Below are positions 12,901 through 24,900 of a stretch of 37,697 nt of DNA, in pieces. Location: assembly GCF_016918855.1 (NCBI RefSeq), contig NZ_JADKYB010000042.1:1-37697 (forward strand). The letters are read 5' to 3'. Under the pieces are notes generated by a model, which made no database searches, was not told the origin of the DNA, and worked only from the letters and a program-made list of their open reading frames with translations. A program made the translations under genes and the position numbers. Each line of letters begins with the position of its first letter. Positions within the stretch are counted from its first letter, which is position 1. This stretch comes from Actinacidiphila acididurans (GTDB taxonomy: Bacteria > Actinomycetota > Actinomycetes > Streptomycetales > Streptomycetaceae).

Positions 12901-15900
12901 CGATCCTTTCGGCTGCGGTGGCCGTCTGTATCGCACGGGTGACCTGGCCCGGTGGACGCCTGATGGTTTGCTGGAGTTCGCCGGTCGCGTCGACGATCAG
13001 GTGAAGGTGCGCGGGTTCCGCGTCGAGCCGGGGGAAGTCGAGGCGGCGCTGGGCGCTGACCCGTCGGTCGCGCAGTCGGTCGTGGTGGCGCGGGGTGATG
13101 CGCTGGTGGCTTATGTGGTGCCGGCCGATGTCGACACCGTGGTGGTTCGCGAGGCGTTGGCGGCCCGGTTGCCGGAGTACATGGTGCCGTCGGTGTTCGT
13201 GGGTCTTGACGTGCTTCCGTTGACGGGTAATGGGAAGGTCGACCGTCGGGCGTTGCCGGATCCGGAGGTCACGGCCGGGCGTGGCCGTGGTCCGGAGTCG
13301 GTGCGTGAGGAGATCCTGTGCGCGGTTTTCGCCGAGGTGCTGGGTGTGGACGCGGTCGGCGTGGAGGACAGTTTCTTCGACCTGGGCGGTCACTCGCTGC
13401 TCGCGGTGACGCTCGTGGAGCGGCTGCGGGTCCGGGGCGTCTCGGTCGACGTGCGCACCCTGTTCGCCGAGCCCACCCCCGCCCGGCTGGCCGTGGTGGC
13501 AGGCCGGGATCCGGTCGAGGTCCCGCCGTGCCTGATTCCTGCGGGTGCCACCGAGATCACCGCCGAGATGGTGCCGCTGTCCGGCCTGACCACCGGGCAA
13601 CTGGCCACCGTCGCCGCCCAGATCCCGGGCGGGGCGGCCAACATCGCCGACGTCTACCCCCTCGCCCCCCTGCAGGAGGGCATGCTCTTCCACCACCAGC
13701 TCGACGGTGAGGACCCGTACCTGCTCAGCGTGGTTCTGCGGTTCGACGGGCGGCGCCGGCTCGACGCGTTCCTGAGCGCGTGGCAGCAGGTGATCGACCG
13801 GCACGACATCCTGCGCACCGGTATCGTCGGCGACGAACTGCCGTACCCGGTCCAGGTCGTGCACCGGACGGCCACCCTGCCGGTCGTCGTGCTCGAACCG
13901 CCGGCCGGCGCCGATCCGCTCCCGTGGCTGCTGGAACGGGCTTCGACCGGCATGGACATGTCCCGGGCGCCGCTGATGGACGCCCTGGTGGCCGCCGAGG
14001 AGGGCACCGGCCGCTGGCTGCTGGTGCTGCGCAGCCACCACATCGTCCAGGACCACACCACCACCGACGTGATCCTCGGCGAGGTCCGGGCGATCCTCGA
14101 CGGGCGCGCGCACGAGCTGCCCCCGCCGGTGCCCTATCGCCAGTACGTCGCTCAGGCCCTGCTCGGCGTTCCGGAGTCCGGGCACGAGGAGTACTTCGCC
14201 GGCCTGCTGGGGGAGGTCACCACCCCGACCGCGCCGTACGGCGTCCTGGACGTGCGAGGCGACGGCACCGGCGTCTCGGAGACCCGGGTCGCGCTGCCCG
14301 CCGAAGCGGCCCGGGAGCTTCGCGAGCAGGCGCGGCGTCACGGGGTCAGCCCGGCGACACTGTTCCACGTCATCTGGTCGCGTGTCCTGGCCGCGACCTC
14401 CGGCCGCGGCGACGTGGTCTTCGGCACCATTCTTCTCGGACGCTCGCACGCCGGCGCGGGCGGCGACCGCGTACCGGGCCTGTTCATCAACACTCTGCCG
14501 GTGTACGCCCGCACCGCCGGCCTGTCCGTGCTCGACGCCGTCCACGCGATGCGCTCAGGGCTGGCCGACCTGATGGTGCACGAGCACGCCTCGCTCGCGC
14601 TGGCCCAGCGGGTCAGCGGGGTGACCGCGCCCGCGCCGTTGTTCACGTCCCTGTTCAACTACCGGCACATCGGCCTTCCCGCCGGCGCGGACGAACCGGC
14701 GGACACCGGGATGGAACAGCTCTGGGGCGGCGAGCGTACGAATTATCCGTTGTTGGTGTCGGTGAATGACTTCGGTGTCGGTGTGGGGGGTGGTTTTGAG
14801 TTTGTGGTGCAGGCGGTTGCGCCGATTGATGCTGGTCGGGTTGGTGAGTTGTTGTGTGCTGCGACTGAGGGTGTGTTGAGTGCTCTGGTGTATGAGCCGT
14901 CGCGGGCGTTGGAGAGTGTTCCGGTGTTGGGTGAGGGTGAGTTGCGGGAGTTGTTGATCGGTCGTAATGAGACTGCGCGGGGGGTTGTGGCGGGTAGTGT
15001 GCCGGAGTTGTTTGCGGCGCGTGTTGCTGTGGCGCCGGATGCGCCGGCGGTGACCGGTGTCGGTGGGACGGTGTCGTATGCCGAGTTGGATGAGCGGTCG
15101 GATCGGCTGGCGCGGTTGCTGATCGGTGCGGGGGTGGGTCCGGAGTCCCGGGTTGGTGTGTTGTTGCCTCGTTCGGTGGATCTGGTGGTGGGTCTGCTTG
15201 CGGTGGTCAAGGCGGGTGGTTGTTATGTGCCGGTGGATCCGCAGTGGCCGGCGGCTCGCAGGCAGTTGCTGGTGCGCGATGCGGGGATTGTGCTGATGCT
15301 GACCGACCGGAATGTGATGGGGGTTGTTGGGGACTGTCCGGTGTTGTTTGTGGATGATCCGGGGGTGGGGCAGGTTGTGGGGGGTGCGGTGTCCGGTGTG
15401 GTGCGGACTCCGGAGAGTGCTTTGTATGTCTTGTACACGTCGGGGTCGACGGGTGTTGCGAAGGGTGTTGTGGTGCCGGACGGGGCGGTCGACCGGCTTG
15501 TGCGTTCTTCGTGGTTTTGGCCGGTGGGTCCGGGTGATGTGGTTGCGCAGGCGGCGCCGGTTACTTTCGATGCGGCCACTCTTGAGATCTGGGGTGCTCT
15601 GCTGACGGGGGCGTGTGTGGCTGTTGCGCCGTCGGCCCGGTTGTCCGTGGGGGAGTTGGGCGGGTTTCTTGCGGGTGCTGGGGTGAGTGTGCTGTGGCTG
15701 ACTGCCGGGTTGTTCCATGTTGTTGCCGATGTGGATCCTGGTGTGTTGGGTCCGGTGCGGTTGCTGTTGGCCGGTGGTGATGTGCTGGCGCCGTCCGCGT
15801 GTGCCCGGGTGTTGGGGCATCTGCCGGGGTTGCGGTTGTTGAACGGGTACGGTCCGACGGAGAATACGACCTTCACCACGGTGTATCCGGTTGTCGGGTC

Positions 15901-18900
15901 CGGGGCGGGCCGGGTGCCGATCGGTGTGCCGGTTGCCGATACCCGGGTTTATGTGCTGGATGAGCGGCTGGCGCCGGTTCCGGATGGTGTGGCGGGTGAG
16001 TTGTACACGGCCGGTGCGGGTCTGGGGCGTGGCTACCTGAACCACGCCGCGCTGACCGCGGAGCGGTTTGTGGCTGATCCGTTCACGCCGGGCGGGCGGC
16101 TGTATCGCACGGGTGATCTGGTGCGTTGGGGTGGCGGGGGGGATCTGGAGTTTCTGGGCCGTACCGATGATCAGGTGAAGGTGCGTGGTTTCCGGGTCGA
16201 GCCGGGTGAGGTCGAGGCGGCGTTGAACGGGCTCGGCGGGGTTGCCGGGTCGGTGGTGGTGGCCCGGGACGACACGCTGGTGGCCTACGTGGTGCCCGCC
16301 GACGTCGACATCGTGGCGGCCCGGGCGGCGCTGGCGGAGCGGCTGCCCGGTTACTTGGTGCCCTCGGTGATCGTGGCCCTGGACGCACTGCCGCTGACCG
16401 CGAACGGCAAAGTGGACCGGCGGCGGTTGCCCGCACCGGACGACGGAGAGCGGCGGGACGCTTCCCGGGGCCCGCGCGACGCCCGTGGGGAGTTGCTCTG
16501 CGCGGCCTTCGCCGAGGTGCTCGGCCGGGACCTGGTCGGGATGGACGACGACTTCTTCGCCCTCGGCGGGCACTCGCTGCTGGCCATCCGGCTGGTGTCG
16601 CGGATCCGGGTCGCGCTCGGGGTCGAGGTCCGCGTCCGGGACGTGTTCGCGTCGCCGACCCCGGCGGGGATCGGCCGGCTGATCGAAGGGGCGCGACCGG
16701 CCCGGCGATCGGTGACGGCGGCCGTCGTACGGCCGGAGACGCTCCCGCTGTCGTACGCGCAGCAGCGGCTCTGGTTCCTCGGGCGACTGGCCGGCCCCAA
16801 CGCGACCTATAACATCCCCCTGGTCCTGCGAGTGTCGGGCGCGCTCGACATCGCCGCTCTGGGCCGGGCGCTCGAGGACGTGCTGCAGCGGCACGAGAGC
16901 CTGCGCACCCGGTTCCCCTCGGTCGACGGGCACCCGTACCAGCAGATCGGGCCGGTGCCGGACGGATTCGCCCCGGCGCCTGTGCGGGTCACGGCGGAGT
17001 CGCTGCGCGAACGGGTGGCGGCCGAGGCGGCGTACCCGTTCGATCTGGCCGTCGATCTTCCCCTGCGGGTGTCGTTGTTCGTGCCGGAGGACGGCGACGC
17101 CGGTGAGCACGTGCTCGTGCTGGTGCTGCACCACATCGCGGGCGACGGCGCCTCGATGGGCCCGCTCTGGCAGGACCTGTCGATCGCGTACGCCGCCCGC
17201 ACGTGCGGCCAGGCCCCGGACTGGGTGCCCCCGGCGGTCCAGTACGCGGACTACGCCCTGTGGCAGCGGGACGTGCTGGGCTCGGACGACGACCCGGACA
17301 GCGTGCTGAGCTCCCAGGTCGCCTACTGGCGTACGGCGTTGGCCGGCGCCCCGGCGGAACTGGCGCTTCCGACGGACCGGCCTCGCCCGCCGGTGGCGAG
17401 CAACGAGGGAGCCGTCGTCGCCCTGGAACTCCCGGCCGGGCTCGCCGCGCGGCTGCGGGACCTGGGCCGCGAGCACCAGGCGACCCTGTTCATGGTGCTG
17501 CACGCGGCGGTGGCGGCCCTGCTGTCCCGGCTGGGCGCGGGGGACGACATCGTGGTGGGTACCCCGGTCGCCGGGCGTACCGACGAGGCGCTGGACGGCC
17601 TGGTCGGCCTGTTCGTCAACACGCTGGTGCTGCGGACTCCTCTGTCCGGCGACCCGGCGTTCACCGAGGTGCTGGGCCGGGCCCGGGAGGCCGGACTGGC
17701 GGCGCTCGAGCACCAGGACGTGCCGTTCGAGCGGCTGGTGGAGGAGTTGGCGCCCGAGCGGTCGCTGTCGCGGCACCCGCTGTTCCAGGTGATGCTGAGC
17801 CTGCAGCAGGCCGGCGCCGCGGCCCCGCGGTTGGACGGGGTCCAGGTCAAGCCGCTGTCGACGGCCGGCGCCGCCGCGAAGTTCGACCTGGAGTTCGCGT
17901 TCACCGAGGAACCCGGCGACGACGGGCTGACCGGCGTCATCCTGTACGCCGTCGAGCTGTTCGACCGGGACACGGTGGCCGGCCTCGCCGAGCGGCTGGT
18001 CCGGGTGCTGGAGGCGGTGGCCGCCGATCCGCGTACGCCGGTCTCGGCCCTGCCCGTGCTGGCTGCCGACGAGTACCGGCGGCTGACTGCGGGCTGGAAC
18101 GACACCGCGGAGGACGTGCCCGCGGCCACGCTCGCGGAGCTGGTCATGGCCCAGGCCGTTCGGACCCCGGCGGCGACGGCTCTGGTCCGGCCCGGGGGCG
18201 ACGTCGTCTCGTACGCCGAACTGGACGCCTGGTCGAACCGCCTGGCCCATCGCCTGCGCGCGGCCGGGGTCGGTCCGGAGTCACGGGTGGCGGTGGTGAT
18301 GGACCGGTCGGCCGAGCTTGTCGCGGTCCTGCTCGCGGTCCTCAAGGCCGGCGGCGCTTACGTCCCGGTGGACCCGGACTACCCGCCGGCCCGGATCGCC
18401 TTCGTCCTCGACGACTCGGGCGCGCAGGTCGTGGTCGCCGACGGTCGCTCGGCCGGTGTCGACGCCGGCCCGCGGCACCTGATCGTCGTGCCGCAGCCGG
18501 ACTCGGGTGCGGACCCGGGACCGGTGGCCGGACTGACGGTGCCGGGCAACGCCGCCTACGTGATGTACACCTCCGGGTCGACGGGTACACCCAAGGGCGT
18601 GATGGTGACCCACGCCAACGTGGTCAACCTCCTGTCCTGGATGCAGTCCCGGTACGCGCTGACCGCCGACGACCGGGTGCTGTTGAAGACGCCGATGGTG
18701 TTCGACGTGTCCGTCTGGGAGTTCTTCTGGCCGCTGGTGTGCGGAGCAGCGATCGTCGTGGCGGAGCCGCAGGGCCACCGGGACCCCGCCTACCTGGCCC
18801 GGGTGATCGCGGCGGAGCGGATCTCGGTGCTGCAGTTCGTGCCGTCGATGCTTGCCGTCTTCGTGCCCGCCGTACCTGCCCTGGACTGCCCGGACCTGCG

Positions 18901-21900
18901 CTGGGTGTGCTGCATCGGCGAGGCGCTGCCGCCCGCGGTGGCCGACGCCGCGTACCGGCTGTTCGGGGTGCCCGTCCAGAACCAGTACGGGCCCACCGAG
19001 ACCACCGTGCTGTCCACGGAGTGGCCGTGCGACCCGGCGGCGGACAGCGGCCACGTACCGATCGGGCGGCCCATCGCCAACGCCCGGGTCTACGTCCTCG
19101 ACGACCACCTCGTGCCGGTCCCGCCGGGAGTGCCGGGCGAGCTCTATATCGCCGGCGCCGGAGTGGCCCGGGGCTACCGCGGCCGGCCCGGTCTGACCGG
19201 CGGGCGCTTCGTCGCCGACCCGTTCGCCGGCGACGGCGGCCGGCTGTACCGCACCGGGGACGTGGTGCGCCGCGACGGCCGAGGCGTGCTGGAGTTCGTC
19301 GGCCGCACCGACGACCAGGCGAAGATCCGCGGCTTCCGGATCGAACCGGGCGAGGTCCAGGCCGTCCTGTCCGGTCTGCCCACGGTCGCCCAGGCCGCGG
19401 TGGTGGTCCGCGAGGACGTGCCGGGCGACAAGCGCCTCGTCGCCTACCTGGTGGCCGGCGGCGACACCGAGACCGCGGTGACCACGGCCCGGGAACGGGT
19501 GGCCGCCGATCTGCCCGAGCACCTGATGCCGTCGGCGTTCGTGCCGCTGGACGTGCTGCCACTGACCGTCAACGGCAAGCTGGACCGCGCCGCGCTGCCC
19601 GCTCCCTCGTACGACGGCGCGCCGACCGGCCGGGGACCGCGGTCCGTCCGCGAGGAGCTCATCGGCGCCGTGTTCGCCGAGGTGCTCGGGCTCGGCACGG
19701 TCGGCGCCGACGACAACTTCTTCGACCTCGGCGGCCACTCCCTGCTGGCGGTCACCCTGGTCGACCGGTTGAGCGCCGCCGGGGTGGCGGTGGACGTGCG
19801 GACCCTGTTCGAGGAGCCGACCGTGGCCCGGCTCGCCGCCGCTCCGGCCCGGGACCGGGTGGTCGTCCCGCCGTGCCTCATACCGGCGGACGCGACCGAG
19901 CTCACCGCCGCCATGGTGCCGCTGGCCGGCCTCACCGACGAGCACCTGGCCGTCGTGGCGGCCGCGGTGCCCGGCGGGGCCGCCAACGTCGCCGACGTCT
20001 ATCCGCTGGCGCCGCTGCAGGAGGGCATCTTCTTCCACCACCGGATGGAGTCCAGCGACGGCGCCGAGCTCTACCTGAGCCGCCAGGTCGTCCGGTTCGC
20101 CTCCCGGGAGCGCCTGGACGCGTTCGTCGCCGCCTGGCAGCGGGTCGTCGACCGGCACGACATCCTGCGGACCGCCGTGCTCTGGCGCGACCTGCCGCAT
20201 CCGGTCCAGGTGGTGCTGCGCACGGCGGAACTGCCGGTCGCCGAGATGGAGATCCCCGACCGACCGGACGGCGCGGACCCGGCGGGCTGGCTGCTGAGCC
20301 ACTGCGAGCAGCCGATGGACCTGAGCCGGGCGCCGCTGATGGACGCGATCGCCGCCGCCGAGCCGGGCAGCGACCGGTGGCTGCTGGTCGTACGGGCGCA
20401 CCACATCATGCAGGACCACACCGCGACCGACCTCGTCCTCGCCGAGGTGCGGGCGTTCCTGGAAGGCCGCGAGGAACAGTTGCCACCGGCCCGGCCGTAC
20501 CGGGAGTTCGTCGGGCAGGCCGTGCTCGGCATCCCGCAGTCGGAGCACGAGGAGTACTTCGCCGGGCTGCTCGGCGACGTCACCGAGCCGACCGCCGCCT
20601 ACGGGGTGCTCGACGTGCGCGGTGACGGCCGGGGCGTGGCGGAGGCGCGGGTCGTCCTGCCGCCGGACGCGGCACGGCAACTCCGCGAGCAGGCTCGCCG
20701 CCTCGGCGTCAGCCCGGCCACGGTGTTCCACGTGATCTGGTCGCGGGTCCTGGCGGCCGTCTCCGGGCGCGACGACGTCGTCTTCGGCACCATCCTGCTC
20801 GGACGCATGGCGGCCGGCGCGGGCGCGGCTCAGGTGCCGGGCCTGTTCATCAACACCCTGCCGGTGCGCGCCCGCACCGCCGGCCTGTCCGTGCTCGACG
20901 CCGTCCACGCGATGCGGTCGAGCCTGGCCGGGCTGATGGCGCACGAGCACGCCCCGCTCGCCCTGGCCCAGCGGGCCGGCGGGGTGAGCGCGCCCGCGCC
21001 GCTGTTCACCGCGGTGCTCAACTACCGGCACAGCGAGTCGGCGACGGGCCCGCGCACCGAGGGCGAGGTCGTCTGGGCCCAGGAGCGCACCAACTACCCG
21101 CTGACCGTGGCCGTCGACGACTTCGGTGACGGCTTCGGGCTGGCCGTGCAGGCGGTCGGGCCGATCGAGCCCGAGGCGGTGGCCGCCCTGTTCCGCACGG
21201 CGACGCTCGGCGTGATCGAGGCGCTCGCCGGCTCGCCCGGCCGCCGCCTCGACGCCGTCGCGGTGCTCGACGAGGCCGGTCTCGACCAGGTGGTGACCGG
21301 CTGGAACGACACCGCGCGGCCGGGCCCGTCCGCGACCGCGGCGGACCTGTTCGCGGCCCGCGCCGCCGAGCATCCGGACGCCCCGGCGCTCGTCGCCGAC
21401 GGCGTCGAACTCACCTACGCACAGCTGGACGAGCGGGCCAACCGCCTGGCGCGGCTGCTGATCGACCGCGGCGTACGCCCGGAGGTCCGGGTGGGCGTCC
21501 TGATGAGCCGCTCGGCCGAACTCGTGGTGACCCTGCTCGCGGTGGCCAAGACCGGGGGAGCGTACGTCCCGCTGGATCCGGGTTATCCGCCGGCCCGGAC
21601 AACGGCCCTGTTCGCCGACGCCGGCGTGGCTCTGGTGCTCACCGACTCCACCGACCACGGACTGCCCGAGCCGGTCGCCGTGCTGATGGTCGCGGAGGCC
21701 GAACGGGCGGCGGCCGGCCGGCCGGGAACCGACCCCGGCATCCGACGTCACCCCGGCGCGGGCGCGTACGTCATGTTCACCTCGGGCTCGACCGGTCGGC
21801 CGAAGGGGGTCTGCGTCAGTCACCGTGACGTGGTGGATCTGGTTTCCGACCGGTGCTGGGGGTTCGAGGGCCGCGCGCGGGTGTTGATGCGTGCTCCGCA

Positions 21901-24900
21901 TTGGTTCGACGCGTCGGTGTACGAGCTCTGGGTGCCGTTGGTTTCGGGTGGCACGGTGGTGGTTGCGGGTCCGGAGCGTTTCGATGCTTCGGTGTTGCGC
22001 CGGTCGGTGGCCGAGCACGGGCTGACTCATGTGCACCTGACGGCTGGGCTGTTCCGGGTGGTGGCTCTGGAGGATCCGGGGGCGTTCGGGGGCCTTGTCG
22101 AGGTGAGTACGGGTGGTGATGTGGTGCCGGCCGAGGCGGTGTCGCGGGTGCTGGAAGCGGTGCCGGGGATTGTGGTCCGTAATACGTACGGGCCGACGGA
22201 GATGACGTTGTGTGTGACGCAGGTGGCGTTCACCGACGTGTCGCAGGTGGGTGGGGTGTTGCCGGTCGGTCGTCCGATGGACAACACCCGGGTGTATGTG
22301 CTGGACGATCGTCTGCGCCCGGTGCCGGTGGGAGTGGCCGGTGAGTTGTATCTGGCGGGTGCGGGGATGGCTCGTGGTTATCTCGGCCGCTCGGGCCCGA
22401 CCGGCGAGCGCTTCGTCGCCGATCCGTTCGGCGGTTCCGGCGGGCGTCTGTATCGCACGGGTGACCTGGCCCGGTGGACCGCCGACGGGCTGCTGGAGTT
22501 CGCCGGTCGTGTCGATGATCAGGTGAAGGTGCGCGGGTTCCGGGTCGAGCCGGGTGAGGTCGAGGCGGCGCTGACCGGGTTGCCGGAGGTCGCCCAGGCG
22601 GTGGTGACCGCGCGTGAGGACGGGCCGGGTGGTAAGCGGTTGGTGGCCTATGTGGTGCCTGCGGAGAGTGCCGATGGGGTCGATCAGGCCGCGTTGCGGG
22701 TGGCTCTCGCGCGGGTGCTGCCGGAGTTCATGCTGCCCTCGGTGTTCGTGGCCCTGGAGGCGCTGCCCCTGACCGGCAACGGCAAGGTCGACCGTGGGGC
22801 GTTGCCGGCGGACGAGTTCGTCGGCGCGACGAAGGGCCGCGGCCCGCAGACCGCCCGCGAGGAGATCCTCTGCGCCGTGTTCGCCGAGGTGCTCGGGCTC
22901 GACACGGTCGGCGTCGACGACAGCTTCTTCGACCTCGGCGGTCACTCGCTGCTCGCGGTGACGCTCGTGGAGCGGCTGCGGGCCCGGGGCGTCTCGGTCG
23001 ACGTGCGCACCCTGTTCGCCGAGCCGACGGTGGCCCGCCTGGCGGCCGTGGCCGGCCGCGAACGGGTGCAGGTGCCCCCGGTGCTCATCCCGGAGAACCC
23101 CGCGGCGATCACCGCCGAGATGGTGCCGCTGTCCGGCCTCACCACCGGGCAACTGGCCACCGTTGCCGCCCAGATCCCGGGCGGGGCGGCCGAGATCGCC
23201 GACGTGTACCCGCTCGCCCCACTGCAGGAGGGCCTGTTCTTCCACCACCGGCTGCACGAGGCCGACGCCCACGATCCGTACCTGCTCGACGTGGTGCTGC
23301 GGTTCGGCCACCGCTCCGGGCTCGACGCCTTCCTGGCCGCCTGGCAACAGGTGATCGACCGGCACGACATCCTGCACAGCAGCGTGGTCTGGGAGGGCCT
23401 GCCGTACCCGGTGCAGGTGGTTCGGCGCGGGGCGGTCATGCCGGTCACCGAGGTCGATCGGGCCACCGCCCCCGCGGGCGCGGACCCCGTCGCGTGGCTG
23501 CTGGAACGGGCCGCCGAGCCGATGGATCTGACCCGGGCGCCGCTGATGCACGCGTACGTAGCGGCCGAACCGGGCGGTGACCGGTGGCTGCTGGTGCTGC
23601 GCAGCCATCACATCGTGCAGGACCACACGACGATTGATGTGGTGCTGGCGGAGGTGCGTGCGTTTGTGGAGGGTCGGCAGGGTGAGTTGCCGCCGTCGTT
23701 GCCGTATCGGGAGTTCGTGGGGCAGGCGCTGCTGGCGGTGTCGAGGGCGGAGCATGAGGAGTACTTCGCCGGGTTGCTGGGTGGTGTGTCGGAGCCGACG
23801 GCGCCGTTCGGTGTGCTGGATGTGCGTGGGGACGGTACGGGTGTTTCGGAGGCGCGGGTGGCGTTGCCCGCTGAGGTGGCCGGGCAGGTGCGGGAGCAGG
23901 CGCGGCGGTTGGGGGTGAGTGCTGCGACGGTGCTGCATGTGGCCTGGTCGCGGGCGTTGGCGGTGATGGCCGGCCGTGAGGACGTTGTGTTCGGGACGAT
24001 CCTGTTCGGGCGGGTGCAGGCCGGTGCGGGTGGTGACCGGGTGCCGGGCCTGTTCATCAATACGCTGCCGGTGTATGCCCGTACGGGTGCGGTGTCGGTG
24101 GCGGATGCGGTTCGGGGGATGCGGGATCAGCTGGCCGAGTTGATGGTGCACGAGCATGCGTCGCTGGCCCTGGCCCAGCGGGCGTCGCGGGTGCCGGCGC
24201 CGGCGCCGTTGTTCACGGCTCTGTTCAACTACCGGCATACCGGTGTGCCCGGTGCTGGTGACGGGCCGCAGGTGCCGCCGCCGGTCACCGACGACGCCGA
24301 GCAGCTGTGGGGCGAGGAACGTACGAACTATCCGCTGCTGGTGTCGGTCAACGACGCCGGCCCGGGCGCCCCGGTCGCATTCGAGTTCGTGGTGCAGGCG
24401 ACCGCCCCGATCGACGCGGGCGCGGTGGCCGCCATGCTGAAGGCGGCCACCGTCTCCCTCGTCGAGGCGCTGGCCACCGACCCGGGCAGCGCGCTGGAAC
24501 GGGTGGCGGTGCTCGACGACGCCGACAGCAGGCAGATGCTGACCGGCTGGAACGACACCGCCATGCCGGTCCCGCCCGGCACCCTGCCCGGCTTGTTCGC
24601 GCAGCAGGCGGCCCGGACCCCGGAGGCCGTCGCGCTCACCTTCGAGGGCGGGCACCTGTCCTACCGCGAGCTCGATCGGCGCTCCGACCGGCTGGCCCGC
24701 GAGCTGGCCGGGCGCGGGGTGGGTCCGGAGTCCCGGGTCGCGGTGCTGATGGACCGCTCGGAGCGGCTGCTCGTGGCCCTGCTGGCCGTGCTCAAGGCCG
24801 GTGGCGCGTACGTGCCGATCGACCCGGGCTACCCGGCCGAGCGCACCGGCTGGCTGATCCGGGACTGCGGCGCCGAGCTGATCCTGGCCGACGTCCCGCT

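Noticed and set aside
17203..20625. Plus-strand open frame of 1,140 codons overlapping modules 6-7
   Set aside because: Arg/Gly/Pro/Ala-rich shadow of the true frame. All NRPS motifs of this region are in the frame of gene 1.
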